Assembly: GCF_008801405.1 (NCBI RefSeq)
Contig: NZ_VZPV01000001.1
Location: forward strand, 3,286,001 to 3,350,000
DNA length: 64,000 nucleotides
Source of the DNA: Ralstonia insidiosa
GTDB lineage: Bacteria; Pseudomonadota; Gammaproteobacteria; Burkholderiales; Burkholderiaceae
Direction: 5' to 3'
The notes under the pieces are model-generated. The model saw nothing but the letters and a program-made list of their open reading frames with translations, was not told where the DNA came from and did not search any database. Each line of letters starts with the position of its first letter. Position 1 is the first letter of the stretch. Below, piece by piece: positions 49,838 through 59,566 of this stretch. The position numbers were made by a program, and so were the translations under genes.

Positions 49838-50674
49838 ATGACCACGCTTCACATCATCATCCTGGCCTGCGTCCAAGGCCTTGCCGAGCTGCTGCCGGTT
49901 TCCAGTTCGGCCCACGTCATCCTGGCCGAGAAATGGTTGGGGCTGGACCCGACCTCGCCCGATATGACGCTGATGCTGGTCATGCTGCACACGGGCACCA
50001 TGTTTGCCGTCATCGTGTATTTCTGGCGCTCGTGGCGGCAGACGTATTTCTCGTCGACCCGGGCACTGTGGAACAACGGCGTCCAGCTGGCCGTGGCCAC
50101 GGCGGCCACAGGCGTCGTCGGGCTGACCCTGCTGTACGTGATCAAGCACGCCTTCATGGGCGGCGCCGACAGCTTTGAGGTGGAGCACCTCTTTGGCAAT
50201 ACCAAGTTGATGGCGGTCAGCCTGGCCGTGGCTGGTGTGCTGATCATCGTGTCGTCCAGGCACGCCAACACGGCCACCGGCGAGTTGACCGGCTGGCGTG
50301 CGCTTTGGATCGGAGCCGTGCAGGGGCTGTGCTTGCCGTTTCGCGGGCTGTCGCGCTCGGGCGCGACGATCTCTGCGGGGATGCTGGTGGGTGTGCAGCG
50401 CCGCCGTGCTGAAGAGTTCAGCTTCGCACTTGCCGTGGTGCTGACCCCGGCGGTCATCGTCAAGGAAGGCTATCGCTTCTACAAGGCCTATGCGGGCACC
50501 GCCGACAGCATGCTGCACATGCTCGCGCCAAGCCTGCTGGGCATGGTGTTCAGCTTTATCGCCGGCTTGGTCGCACTGCGCTGGCTGTCGCGTTGGCTGG
50601 AGCAAGGGCGGTGGTATCTGTTCGGCTGCTACTGCCTGATCGCATCGGTCGTCGTGTGGATGTTTGGGGGCTGA
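49838..50674 (+). CDS. uppP: Undecaprenyl-diphosphatase
   Basis: A 278-residue membrane enzyme recycling the lipid carrier for peptidoglycan and giving bacitracin resistance. The two hallmark motifs are QGLAELLPVSSSAH (about 14-27) and FRGLSRSGATISAG (about 168-181). Seven or so hydrophobic segments are seen. The length is normal. It ends before a strong bidirectional terminator. Confidence 0.97.
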   Translation: MTTLHIIILACVQGLAELLPVSSSAHVILAEKWLGLDPTSPDMTLMLVMLHTGTMFAVIVYFWRSWRQTYFSSTRALWNNGVQLAVATAATGVVGLTLLYVIKHAFMGGADSFEVEHLFGNTKLMAVSLAVAGVLIIVSSRHANTATGELTGWRALWIGAVQGLCLPFRGLSRSGATISAGMLVGVQRRRAEEFSFALAVVLTPAVIVKEGYRFYKAYAGTADSMLHMLAPSLLGMVFSFIAGLVALRWLSRWLEQGRWYLFGCYCLIASVVVWMFGG

Positions 50675-50774
50675 GGCTGCGTCCACTCCCTTGAAGACGT
50701 CGGCTGCAGAGGCTCACAAGGCGTTCGCCCTTCTGCGGCAACGCCATCGCATAACGACACGCCATTACTAACAA

Positions 50775-50818
50775 CACGGGGCATCGACGAACGCTTTCGC
50801 ATCCGTCGATGCCCCGTG
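50775..50818. terminator. Strong bidirectional terminator
   Basis: A 15-bp perfect stem (50775-50789 with 50804-50818) around a 14-nt loop, between the convergent uppP and the following leftward gene. The AT content after the stem is modest. Confidence 0.8.
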
Positions 50819-50838
50819 TCTCGTGACAGCGTTGCCGA

Positions 50839-52584
50839 TCAGGGCAGCGGCGTCAGCCTCGGGTAGACATGGCTGACCGGCACCTTGTTGGTCGTATGGC
50901 ACGAGAAGCAGTTGGCGCTCGGGGCGGAGGGCGTCGTGCCCTGCACAAAGGTTTCCATCGTCGCGTTGGCAAGATGGTTCGTGCCGACCTCGTTCCCCCC
51001 GCTGGGCGGTGCGCCGCCAATCGTCCACGTCGTGCCCAGCTGGAAGTACTGCCGGCGCACGTCTGCCGCATTCAACTGTGAGATCACGCTGGCGTTGGCC
51101 GAGATCACCTGCGTGTTCAAGCCGGCCGCATTGGCAGGGTTGCCGCCATCGTTCGAGCCCCACGGCTTGGCGCGCAGCACGGGCGACGGACCAACCGGCG
51201 TGCCGGTAATGGCCGTGCCCGTCCAGCTGTTGTTGGTGGCATTGAACGGACCGCTCGACCCGCTGGGCGTGAACAGCCAGTTGCCCGAGGTGTTCTGCGC
51301 CACGGTCTTCATGCCGCTGGTCGAGTTGTAGGCGTAGGTCGCATTCGGTGCATTGCCCTCGTGCTCGAACGTGCCCCACACCATCTCCCCGTGCCCACTG
51401 GTCGAGCCCACCACGTGCAGGCCCAGCATGACCAGCGTCAACGTCGTCTGCCCGTTGGGCACCCAGTTGTTCGGGTTGCTCTTGTCGAACGTCGGGACCA
51501 CCGCTTCGACCTGGATGTAGTCGTTCGGGTTGGGCACCTTGCTGGCATCCATCCAGCTCGACTTGGTCTCGATGGCCAGCGCCTTCGGGTCCTGGATCGT
51601 ATGGCCCTTGCTGGCCGCAAAGCTGACCACGGCGTTCACGTCAGCCATTGAGGTTGGAAATGCGATGTTGGTATTGCCCGGGATCACCGCTGCGCCCTGC
51701 ATCGTGCGGTGGAAGGCAAACACATCGTTCACGGCGATGATGTAGTAGATCAACGACCCGTTCTGCGAGATCAGCACGCCGCTGTCTGCCTGGCCCGGCT
51801 CAACGTCAATCACGTTGCCCGCCGGATCAATGAAGATCGGGATGCCCTTGACGACCAGCTTGCGCGCCTGGATGGCAGAGGTAAACGCCTTCACAGGCAC
51901 AACCGGCACCGGCCGATCTGCCGAAAGCAGCGCGCGCTGGCGCACGATCGGTGCGAGCTTGAGCACCTTCGGCGCCAGCAGCTTGCCGCGCGCATCGAGC
52001 AGTTCCAGCGTGCCCTGCTCAGTCTTGCGTACGTTCTGGACTTGCGTACCCGGGATCAGCTTGCCGTTGCCCAGGCGGATCGACGGCGGCTTCTGCCCCG
52101 GCATTTCGTGCGGCACTTCCACGATCTGCCCGGTGCGCGCCATCACGATCGGCAGGCCGTGCGGGCCCAGCTCCATGGCACGCAAGAACATGTTGATCGG
52201 CCGCCCCGGCGAATTGGGGATGAAGCTACGGCGTCCGCTGCTGTCTTCCGGGCTGACCGTGTAGAACTGCGGCGAGAACATGACGTGGCTGCCACCGCCG
52301 TACGTGGCGGGCGCGGGCGACGTCAGCCACAGGAACATCTGCTCGGTCCACTGGAAGAACCCGCAATTGGGCGCAAGCGCCACTGTGCTGTCGGCGGGCT
52401 TGACCACACCGTTGAGCGTGACGGTACCGCTCTCAAAGAAACTCGCAACAGTGGCCGGCGAGATCGGACATCCTCCGGCGGCATCGGTCGGCACGGCTTG
52501 CGCCGCAGCCGTCTGTGCAACGCCCAACGCGGCCAGCAACGCCGCACCACGCAAAGCTTGCTGAACTTCGGAACGCAGCGGCAT
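50839..52584 (-). CDS. Secreted protein with one c-type haem motif
   Basis: A 581-residue exported protein. The signal peptide (RGAALLAALGVAQTAAAQA) is clear. Near the C-terminus is a single CFSCH haem-c attachment motif (NCFSCHTTNK), so it is probably a mono-haem cytochrome-like protein of the periplasm. The rest is beta-rich without a known catalytic motif (FFQWTEQMFLWLTSPAP..., DVNAVVSFAASKGHTIQDPKALAIETKSSWMDASKVPN). No family is named with confidence. It is a single-gene unit. Confidence 0.8.
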   Translation of the reverse strand: MPLRSEVQQALRGAALLAALGVAQTAAAQAVPTDAAGGCPISPATVASFFESGTVTLNGVVKPADSTVALAPNCGFFQWTEQMFLWLTSPAPATYGGGSHVMFSPQFYTVSPEDSSGRRSFIPNSPGRPINMFLRAMELGPHGLPIVMARTGQIVEVPHEMPGQKPPSIRLGNGKLIPGTQVQNVRKTEQGTLELLDARGKLLAPKVLKLAPIVRQRALLSADRPVPVVPVKAFTSAIQARKLVVKGIPIFIDPAGNVIDVEPGQADSGVLISQNGSLIYYIIAVNDVFAFHRTMQGAAVIPGNTNIAFPTSMADVNAVVSFAASKGHTIQDPKALAIETKSSWMDASKVPNPNDYIQVEAVVPTFDKSNPNNWVPNGQTTLTLVMLGLHVVGSTSGHGEMVWGTFEHEGNAPNATYAYNSTSGMKTVAQNTSGNWLFTPSGSSGPFNATNNSWTGTAITGTPVGPSPVLRAKPWGSNDGGNPANAAGLNTQVISANASVISQLNAADVRRQYFQLGTTWTIGGAPPSGGNEVGTNHLANATMETFVQGTTPSAPSANCFSCHTTNKVPVSHVYPRLTPLP

Positions 52585-53259
52585 AGCGCCTCCCCAGGGT
52601 ATTGGTCATTGTTCCTTTGGTACTGAATCGGGATTCGGGTGGGCGTTCATCTCCTTCATGGATGTGCCGCGAAACCTGCGGCGCGCAAGCACAGCGCAGG
52701 CGGCGGAATGAACGACGCAGTCAGGTCGGGGGCGCGACGGTTCGCACGCTGCAGCTCGGCGGGATACCCCGATGACTGCACTCGCTTGCACAGTGCGTTG
52801 CCGTGATTGTTGTGTGTGGATCCGGCGTGCACTGCGCGGGGACTGCGCAATGGCAGTGCTAGCCTAGGAGATGGTCGGGGCAGCCAAGCATGAAAGTTTC
52901 TTTGCTCTGATGTGCATGCAACCGCATGAGATACGCCTGTATTTGGATACGCTCGGGGCCAAACGTTTCCGATGCAACCCGACGTACAGCATGCATTACT
53001 CGCCGCTGTTCGTGACGCTGTGCGTGGCCGTTCTTGCGGCACATCTGCACGGCATCACGATGGCGATTCACACGGCAGACACTTCGCGCATCCCGTTGAT
53101 TTCCCAAGGCAACACACCCCGCCGCAACGTCGCTTGCGCGCCCCAATACAGGGCATCCGAATGCCTTAATCTCCTGTAATCCGGCAACCGCAGTTTGATC
53201 TACGCAGTTCGGTCGACCACGCTAGAATTTGCGGCTCGAACGTCCCGCTTCGCCGCTTT
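52585..53259. other. Intergenic region, no supported gene
   Basis: In these 675 bp only short open frames on both strands are seen, lacking ribosome sites and with shadow-like composition. The region must hold the promoters of the leftward haem-motif gene and of the rightward GGDEF gene. No clear repeat or RNA is recognised. Confidence 0.5.
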
Positions 53260-54291
53260 ATGTCGACCCTCGATCACCCTAGTCTGCAGGACCCCGCCAC
53301 CCTCATTGAGATCGTGCGGGCGCAGTCCGAAATCGCCAAGCTCGGCACGGATCTGGGGTCCATCATGGCGCTCGTTACCGAACGGGCGCAGCACCTGACC
53401 TGCGCAACCGGCGCCGTGCTGGAACTGGCCGAGGGCGAAGACATGGTCTACCGCGCCACGTCTGGCCTGACCGACTCGCTGTTGGGCCTGCGCCTGGCGC
53501 GCAAGGGCAGCCTGTCTGGCCTGTGTGTGCAGACCGGCGACATCCTGCGCTGCGAAGACTCCGAGATCGACCCGCGCGTCGACCGCGAAGCCTGCCGCCG
53601 CGTGGGCCTGCGCTCCATGGTGGTGACGCCGCTCAAGCATCTGGACACGACGGTGGGCGTGCTCAAGCTGGTGGCACCCGAGGTGGATGCCTTTACCGAG
53701 CGTGATGTCGGCGTGCTGGAGTTGATGTCCGAACTGATTGCGGCGGCCATGTTCCATGCCGCCAATGCCGAGCGCGACCAACTCTACCTGCGCGCAACGC
53801 ACGATGCGCTGACCGCCCTGCCCAACCGCGCGCTGTTCTACGACCGCCTGCGCCAGTCGATCCACCTCGCGCAGCGCGCGCAAGGCGCGCTCGGCGTGCT
53901 CAACGTCGACATGGACAACCTCAAGACCATCAACGACCGCTACGGCCATCGCGCCGGCGATGCAGCCATCCGCGAGACCGCGCAGCGCATGAGCCGCAGC
54001 GCGCGCCGCTCCGACACCGTGGCGCGTGTGGGCGGTGACGAATTTGCCGTCATCCTGCCGGGCATCGACGCGCGCGGCGATGCGCACACCCAATGCGAGC
54101 GCCTGATCGAAGAGGTGCAGCAACCGTATGCGTTTGAAGGCCAGTCGCTGGACCTGCGCGTGAGCGTAGGGGTGGCGTTCATGCCCGAAGACGGCACCGA
54201 GATCACCACCCTGCTCGATCAGGCCGACCGCGCGATGTACGCCACCAAGCGCCTGCGCAAGCAGACTCAGACCGCTACCACCGCGCATTGA
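53260..54291 (+). CDS. GAF-GGDEF diguanylate cyclase
   Basis: A 343-residue protein. A GAF-like sensor (about 20-165: SIMALVTERAQHLTCATGAVLELAEGEDMVYRATSG..., VTPLKHLDTTVGVLKLV) precedes a GGDEF domain with an intact catalytic motif GGDEF (258-262). The inhibitory I-site RRSD is at 249-252, exactly five residues upstream, so the enzyme should make cyclic di-GMP with product inhibition. No membrane segment is seen. There is no EAL domain. Confidence 0.95.
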   Translation: MSTLDHPSLQDPATLIEIVRAQSEIAKLGTDLGSIMALVTERAQHLTCATGAVLELAEGEDMVYRATSGLTDSLLGLRLARKGSLSGLCVQTGDILRCEDSEIDPRVDREACRRVGLRSMVVTPLKHLDTTVGVLKLVAPEVDAFTERDVGVLELMSELIAAAMFHAANAERDQLYLRATHDALTALPNRALFYDRLRQSIHLAQRAQGALGVLNVDMDNLKTINDRYGHRAGDAAIRETAQRMSRSARRSDTVARVGGDEFAVILPGIDARGDAHTQCERLIEEVQQPYAFEGQSLDLRVSVGVAFMPEDGTEITTLLDQADRAMYATKRLRKQTQTATTAH

Positions 54292-54316
54292 CGCCCTCAG
54301 CCCAACGGCAGCAGGC

Positions 54317-55714
54317 TCAGTCCAACCGCTCCACGGCCGGCACCCGCACACGCCCATCGCGTAGCTCGGCTTTCGGTTCGTACGCACGCAGCACCAGGGC
54401 GAAATCACCAGCGGGCGCCGGCAGCCAGTTGGCGCGCTGGGCAGGATCGGCCGGTGCATCACGCTGGATCAAGAGATCGATCGCACCATCTGCGCCCACC
54501 TTGAGACCGGCGGTGCGATCGCCAATGGCATAGCGCGCGATCGGGTTGGGCGTGAAGAACAGCTTGCCGTCCGGCTCCACCTCGTACATCGACAGCGACC
54601 AGAACGCATTGACCGGCAGCGCCCCCGCCGGCAAATGCAGCCGATAGCGGTGCGCGCCCGAAAGCCGCCCCTGTTGCTGGTCGACAAACGTGATCGGGTA
54701 CATGGCCTCGACTGTCTTGAGCGCGAGCAGGCCGCCCAGCGCGACTTGCGCGCGGTAGGCATAGTCGGTGCCGAAATCGCCAAGATCGGCCTTTGAGTAC
54801 GACCAGCCATCGCTCTTAGGGCCAGCCGCCGACAGCCCGCCCTTGAGCGAGGCCAGCATGGCCGGCAACTGCTTCGTCCACAACGCCTTGACCTCCGGCG
54901 ACAGCGCCTCCCACTGGCATGCGGCACCACAAATGCCGACCGATGCCAGGCGCTGCATCAGCGCATCTTCGTAGCGCGGTGCGGGGTTGCGTGCCAGCAT
55001 CAGGTTGGCCATGTCGACAAAGGCTTGCGGGCTCTGTTCAACCGGAGGCGCAGCTTGCCACCGCGGCGGCGTCTTACCGGTGCCGATCAGTTCGACCTTG
55101 AACTGGTCCTGCAGGGCCGTCACGGCGGGCATGTCGGCCTCGCCATTCACCAGGATGCGGGCCAGCACAAGCACATCGTTGGCGGGTGCGCGGATCACCT
55201 GCGCGTTGGGCGGCAGCGGCTGCGTTGAATCGGGGCCGACGATGACGAACGTGCCGCTGCGCGTGCCATTGGCGCGCCGGCCGAGAATCTCGAAATTGTT
55301 CGTCGCCATGTCCAGGAAGGCGAGCGAGTAGTAGCGGCCGGCCATGTCCGGCACCGTCAGTGCGACAGGCCCCTGGCGCAAGTCGAGCCACAGCGTGGAG
55401 TACGCCGTATCGCTGTTAGGCGTGGTCACCCAGCGATCTTCCGGGCCCGAGAGCTTGTGCTGATGCGACCACTGGCCCAACTGAAGGCGCCCGGGCTTGG
55501 CATCCGTGCCGAGCATGCCGGCACGCAGGCGCCCCATCGCGACCAGCGGAAACGCGTAGTCGAAGGCCTGGTGCAACACGGTCTCCTGCGAGGGCGTGGA
55601 TTCGGCGGTACTCCAGTCCTGGGCGGCTGCCGCCGCCAGATTGGCGCACAGGCTCGCCGCAGCAAAGGCGAGCAGGCGTTTGCCCGCGAGGGGGCGTCGT
55701 CGGCTGAACAACAT
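54317..55714 (-). CDS. DUF1254/DUF1214 family exported protein
   Basis: A 465-residue protein with a signal peptide (RLLAFAAASLCANLAAAAA). It has the DUF1254 block (FDYAFPLVAMGRLRAGMLG..., VTTPNSDTAYSTLWLDLRQGPVALTVPDMAGRYYSLAFLDMATNNFEILGRRANGT) and the DUF1214 C-terminus (HRYRLHLPAGALPVNAFWSLSMYEVEPDGKLFFTPNPIARYAIGDRT). The role is unknown, possibly in envelope stress or lipid turnover. The start at 55714 has AGGAGGAG upstream. It is divergent from a TetR gene, which probably represses it. Confidence 0.9.
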   Translation of the reverse strand: MLFSRRRPLAGKRLLAFAAASLCANLAAAAAQDWSTAESTPSQETVLHQAFDYAFPLVAMGRLRAGMLGTDAKPGRLQLGQWSHQHKLSGPEDRWVTTPNSDTAYSTLWLDLRQGPVALTVPDMAGRYYSLAFLDMATNNFEILGRRANGTRSGTFVIVGPDSTQPLPPNAQVIRAPANDVLVLARILVNGEADMPAVTALQDQFKVELIGTGKTPPRWQAAPPVEQSPQAFVDMANLMLARNPAPRYEDALMQRLASVGICGAACQWEALSPEVKALWTKQLPAMLASLKGGLSAAGPKSDGWSYSKADLGDFGTDYAYRAQVALGGLLALKTVEAMYPITFVDQQQGRLSGAHRYRLHLPAGALPVNAFWSLSMYEVEPDGKLFFTPNPIARYAIGDRTAGLKVGADGAIDLLIQRDAPADPAQRANWLPAPAGDFALVLRAYEPKAELRDGRVRVPAVERLD

Positions 55715-55752
55715 CGGTCTCCTCCTGAGGAGTTTTTCGATCTGGCGACCAT

Positions 55753-55773
55753 AATATGAGCACGACTCATATT
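55753..55773. promoter_or_regulatory. TetR-type operator between divergent genes
   Basis: AATATGAG-CACGA-CTCATATT is a perfect 8-bp inverted repeat with a 5-bp centre between the divergent DUF1254 and TetR genes. It is the likely binding site of the TetR protein at 55790. Confidence 0.7.
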
Positions 55774-55789
55774 TCACCACTCGCGTTCC

Positions 55790-56452
55790 ATGGCCTCGCA
55801 ATCCGGAGACAAAACCGATACAGATCAATCACTTGCGCGACGCCAACCGCGCCAGGCCCGCTCGCGCGAGAAGGTCGAACTCATCTTGGAAGCGACGCTG
55901 CGGATTCTCGATCAGGCGGGGTTGGAGGCGCTCACCACCAACCGCATCGCAGAGGCGGCCGGCATCAGCATCGGCACGCTGTACCAGTATTTCGGAGACA
56001 AGCTGCAGGTGCTGGATGAACTCGCGCAGCGCGAGAGTGATCGGCTGACCGCCGAGTTGCTGGCGGTACTGACCGCGCCCGACGCGCTGTCGCCGGATGC
56101 ACGGCTGCGGCTGGCCGTGCGCACCTTGCTGGGCGCATTCGGCGGGCGGCATCGCGCGCGCCGCATCGTGCTCGAACAGGCCATCGCACGCGGGCGCAAC
56201 CCGCTGATCACGCCGGGGCACGTGTCGACCTTCCTGAGTTCAGCCGGCGCGCGTGACGCCGACGGGCAACGTGTGACGCTCTCGCCCATCCAGGCCTTCG
56301 TGCTCACGCGCTCGGTCATGGGGGCGATCGGCAGCGCGCTTTCCTACGACGAGCAGTGGCTCGCCAGCACCGCGTTTGAAGACAGCCTGTTCATGCTGGT
56401 CCGTGGTTTCCTGCGCGAGTGCGCGGACAAGCCCGCTATTGCTGTGGAATAA
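55790..56452 (+). CDS. TetR-family transcriptional regulator
   Basis: A 220-residue TetR/AcrR regulator. The N-terminal helix-turn-helix is clear: REKVELILEATLRILDQAGLEALTTNRIAEAAGISIGTLYQYFGDKLQVLDEL. The C-terminal ligand-binding part is all helical. It is divergent from the DUF1254 gene with a perfect palindrome between them, so it probably controls that gene and itself. The ligand is unknown. Confidence 0.95.
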   Translation: MASQSGDKTDTDQSLARRQPRQARSREKVELILEATLRILDQAGLEALTTNRIAEAAGISIGTLYQYFGDKLQVLDELAQRESDRLTAELLAVLTAPDALSPDARLRLAVRTLLGAFGGRHRARRIVLEQAIARGRNPLITPGHVSTFLSSAGARDADGQRVTLSPIQAFVLTRSVMGAIGSALSYDEQWLASTAFEDSLFMLVRGFLRECADKPAIAVE

Positions 56453-56513
56453 ACCGGCAAGGTCGCGGGTTTACTGCTATCGGGAGGCAAAACCCACCCC
56501 CAGGAGACGCTCA

Positions 56514-56651
56514 ATGAACGCACTTCGTCCGCTTTGCATCGCCTTGCTCGTCCTGCTGCCGCTGGCAGCGTGTTCCACGGGTAACGGGGCGCCGCCAAGC
56601 AATAGCAACAGCAGCCCAAACGCGGGCAGCATGACGCACCACGGCTACTGA
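56514..56651 (+). CDS. Small lipoprotein
   Basis: A 45-residue lipoprotein: MNALRPLCIALLVLLPLAAC with the lipobox Cys at 20, then a short Ser/Asn/Gly-rich mature part (STGNGAPPSNSNSSPNAGSM). CAGGAGA precedes the start. It lies after the TetR gene in the same direction. The function is unknown. Confidence 0.75.
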   Translation: MNALRPLCIALLVLLPLAACSTGNGAPPSNSNSSPNAGSMTHHGY

Positions 56652-56840
56652 AATGAACAGTTACACATCGCTGCACACGCTCCGGAATAAACCACGCGGC
56701 GGATCGGTTTACTCGTCAAGCGGGGGCCCGTCGATCACGGTGTCGGCGAGCCCCCGCAGGCAAACCGATGTGCCAGGTGATACGACCGGACAGTTCGTGC
56801 AGGTGCCGTATTGAGACGTCGGGCATTCCTAGGTTGGGGA

Positions 56841-57272
56841 ATGAACATGAAACGTCTGACAGTCTTGATGACTGCGCTGATGAGTTTTGGCATTTGCGCG
56901 TGCGCGACAGCGCAGGATGTGCCGGTCGGCACCTGCCAGCCGACCGTCGGGCAAACCGAGATCGACGGCGTGATGCAGGAGGTGCAAGGCATGGCATGCC
57001 TGCAACCGGACGGCACGTGGCAGATGGTGGACACCGACGGCAACCCCGTCACCTACGTCAGCCCACCGTACTACGTGGATGACACGTGGTACTGGGGCGG
57101 CCCGGTGTTCTTCGGCAGCGTGGTCTTTGTGGACCGCTTCCACCATATCCACCATATGCGCGGTGCGTTCTTCCACCACGACGGCCGTGGCTTTGCGCGG
57201 GGCGGCGGAGGCTTCCACGGCGGATTCCACGGCGGACACGAGGGTGGTCATGAAGGCGGCTCGCGCCGCTAG
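56841..57272 (+). CDS. Secreted His/Gly-rich protein
   Basis: A 143-residue exported protein: a signal peptide (RLTVLMTALMSFGICACATA), a domain with TCQPTVGQTEIDGVMQEVQGMACLQPDGTWQMVD, a Tyr/Trp-rich stretch (PPYYVDDTWYWGGPVFFGSVVF) and a C-terminus of His and Gly repeats (FHHIHHMRGAFFHHDG, GGFHGGFHGGHEGGHEGG) that could bind metal. The ATG at 56841 follows GGGGA. Confidence 0.75.
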   Translation: MNMKRLTVLMTALMSFGICACATAQDVPVGTCQPTVGQTEIDGVMQEVQGMACLQPDGTWQMVDTDGNPVTYVSPPYYVDDTWYWGGPVFFGSVVFVDRFHHIHHMRGAFFHHDGRGFARGGGGFHGGFHGGHEGGHEGGSRR

Positions 57273-57284
57273 AACCTCGGGTGG

Positions 57285-59474
57285 CTAGACCCGCAGATAG
57301 TGCTCACGCTCACCCAGCCAGCGCTTGAGATGCGCCTCCACGGCTTCGGGAAAGCGCGCGAGCATCTGCTCCGCGGCGCCCTGCGCAAACTCGACCAGCC
57401 ACGCATCGTGATTGAGATCGGCAAAGCGCAGCATGGCCTCGCCCGATTGCCGCGCGCCAAGGAATTCACCGGGGCCGCGAATGTCCAGATCGCGCCGGGC
57501 GATCTCGAAGCCATCGGTGGTCTCGCGCATGGTCTGCAGGCGCTGCTTGGCCGTGGGCGACAGCGGCGCCTGGTACAGCAGGATGCACACCGATTCCGCC
57601 GTGCCCCGCCCCACGCGCCCGCGCAACTGATGCAATTGTGCGAGGCCAAAGCGCTCGGCGTGTTCGATCACCATCAATGAGGCATTGGGCACGTCCACCC
57701 CTACTTCGATGACGGTGGTGGCCACCAGCACATGCAACTCACCGCTGGCGAAGGCGCTCATCACGGCGGCTTTGTCAGCGGAAGGCAAGCGGCCATGCAC
57801 TAGGCCCACCTTCAAACCGGCAAGGCTTTGCGAGAGCGTCTCGAACGTCTCCACAGCAGTCTGCAATTGCAGCGCTTCGCTTTCTTCGATGAGCGGACAG
57901 ACCCAGTAAACCTGTCGCCCCTCTTGCGCGGCGGCGTGGATGCGCTCGATCACCTCGTCGCGGCGCGCGTCGTTCACCAGCCGTGTGACGATGGGCGTGC
58001 GCCCCGGCGGCAATTCGTCGATGGCGGAGACATCGAGATCGGCGTAGTACGTCATCGCCAGCGTGCGCGGGATGGGCGTGGCGGACATCATCAACTGATG
58101 CGGCACCTGGGCATTGGCAGCGACAGGTGCACCGCCATTGCTTGCCTTGCCACGCAGGGCAAGCCGCTGCGCCACGCCAAAGCGGTGCTGTTCATCCACC
58201 ACGGCCAAGCCAAGGCGCGCGAACGTGACAGCATCCTGAATCAACGCGTGCGTGCCGATCACGAGTTGCGCGGTGCCGGCCGCCACGCGTGCAGCCGCCT
58301 CGTCCTTCTGCCTGCGCTTGAGGCTGCCGGCCAGCCAGACGATATCCACACCCAGCGGCTCAAGCCATGTGGACAACTTGCGATAGTGCTGTTCGGCCAG
58401 CAGTTCGGTTGGCGCCATCAGCGCGGCCTGCCAGCCGGCATCGATGGCCTGACACGCGGCCAACGCGGCGATGACGGTCTTGCCGCTGCCCACGTCGCCC
58501 TGCAGCAACCGCTGCATCGGGTACGGATGCGCGAGGTCGGCGCGGATCTCTTCCCACACGCAGGCCTGAGCGCCGGTCAGCTTGAACGGCAGCGCACGCA
58601 TGAAACGCGCGAGCAGGCCGTCCTCACCGCTGTCGCGCAGGATGGGCGCATTGCGCATGCGCCGCGCGGCCTGCGCCCGCTTGAGCGACAGCTGCTGCGA
58701 GAGCAGCTCGTCAAATTTGATACGCAACCACGCCGGGTGCGTACGCTCGACCAGACTGTGTTCGTCCACGTCGGGCGTGGGTTGATGCAACAGGCGCACG
58801 GCTTCCGCCGGGGCCATCAGCTTGAGCGGCGCGAGCGGCCCGGTGATGAGGCTGTTCGGCACCGTTTCCGGCAGCGGCGTACGCGTGAGCGTGTTCAGGA
58901 TCGCCTTGCGCAGATACGCCTGCGGCACGCCCGCCACGGTCGAATACACCGGCGTCAGGCGATCGGGCAGCGGTTCGTCCGGGGCGACGGCGCGCACGGT
59001 CGGGTGCACCATCTCCGCGCCGAAGAAGCCGCCGCGCACCTCGCCACGCACGCGCAACTGCACGCCTTCGGCCATCTGCTTGACCTGGCTGCCGTAGAAA
59101 TTGAGAAAGCGCAGTACCAGCTCGCCGGAGTCGTCCGCGATATGCACGACGAGCTGCCGGCGCGGCCGGAACGCCACTTCGTTGCGGGTGACGGTGCCTT
59201 CCACTTGCGCGGCCCAGCCAGTGTTGGCGCGGACGGTGGCTTCGGCGATGGTCAGGAGCGTGGTTTCGTCCTCATAGCGCATCGGCAGATGCAGGACGAG
59301 ATCGACGTCGCGGTGCAGGCCCAGCTTGGCGAGTTTGTCGGCCGGGCGGGCCGCCGCTTTGGTCACCCCGGCGGGCTTGTCTGCCGGAGTCGCACGTTTT
59401 GGCTTCGGCGCCGGCGCAGTATCAGCGTCGAGCAGTGGAGCAGTATCAGCGGCGGAACGGGCGCGAGGCGGCAC
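57285..59474 (-). CDS. recG: ATP-dependent DNA helicase RecG
   Basis: A helicase that remodels stalled replication forks and recombination junctions. The N-terminal wedge/OB region (about 90-180) is followed by Walker A GDVGSGKT, the DEQH box (VVDEQHRFG), motif III MSATPIPRT, motif V and VI region (TTVIEVGVDVPNASLMVIEHAERFGLAQLHQLRGRVGRG). The C-terminal segment DGFEIARRDLDIRGPGEFLGARQSG is typical. The GTG start at 59474 gives 729 residues; another GTG at 59561 would start only 5 bp from the divergent queA and is less likely. Confidence 0.96.
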   Translation of the reverse strand: MPPRARSAADTAPLLDADTAPAPKPKRATPADKPAGVTKAAARPADKLAKLGLHRDVDLVLHLPMRYEDETTLLTIAEATVRANTGWAAQVEGTVTRNEVAFRPRRQLVVHIADDSGELVLRFLNFYGSQVKQMAEGVQLRVRGEVRGGFFGAEMVHPTVRAVAPDEPLPDRLTPVYSTVAGVPQAYLRKAILNTLTRTPLPETVPNSLITGPLAPLKLMAPAEAVRLLHQPTPDVDEHSLVERTHPAWLRIKFDELLSQQLSLKRAQAARRMRNAPILRDSGEDGLLARFMRALPFKLTGAQACVWEEIRADLAHPYPMQRLLQGDVGSGKTVIAALAACQAIDAGWQAALMAPTELLAEQHYRKLSTWLEPLGVDIVWLAGSLKRRQKDEAAARVAAGTAQLVIGTHALIQDAVTFARLGLAVVDEQHRFGVAQRLALRGKASNGGAPVAANAQVPHQLMMSATPIPRTLAMTYYADLDVSAIDELPPGRTPIVTRLVNDARRDEVIERIHAAAQEGRQVYWVCPLIEESEALQLQTAVETFETLSQSLAGLKVGLVHGRLPSADKAAVMSAFASGELHVLVATTVIEVGVDVPNASLMVIEHAERFGLAQLHQLRGRVGRGTAESVCILLYQAPLSPTAKQRLQTMRETTDGFEIARRDLDIRGPGEFLGARQSGEAMLRFADLNHDAWLVEFAQGAAEQMLARFPEAVEAHLKRWLGEREHYLRV

Positions 59475-59566
59475 AGGACGTTTACAATGGCGAACTTTGC
59501 GAGTCGCCCGATTGTACCGGCGCCCGCCACCATCACTTGGCGCAATCCACGTCTGCGCCACTTTTC

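Noticed and set aside
52871..53179. Possible small gene in the gap before the GGDEF gene
   Set aside because: There is no ribosome site and the composition is unconvincing; competing frames on the other strand look equally poor.
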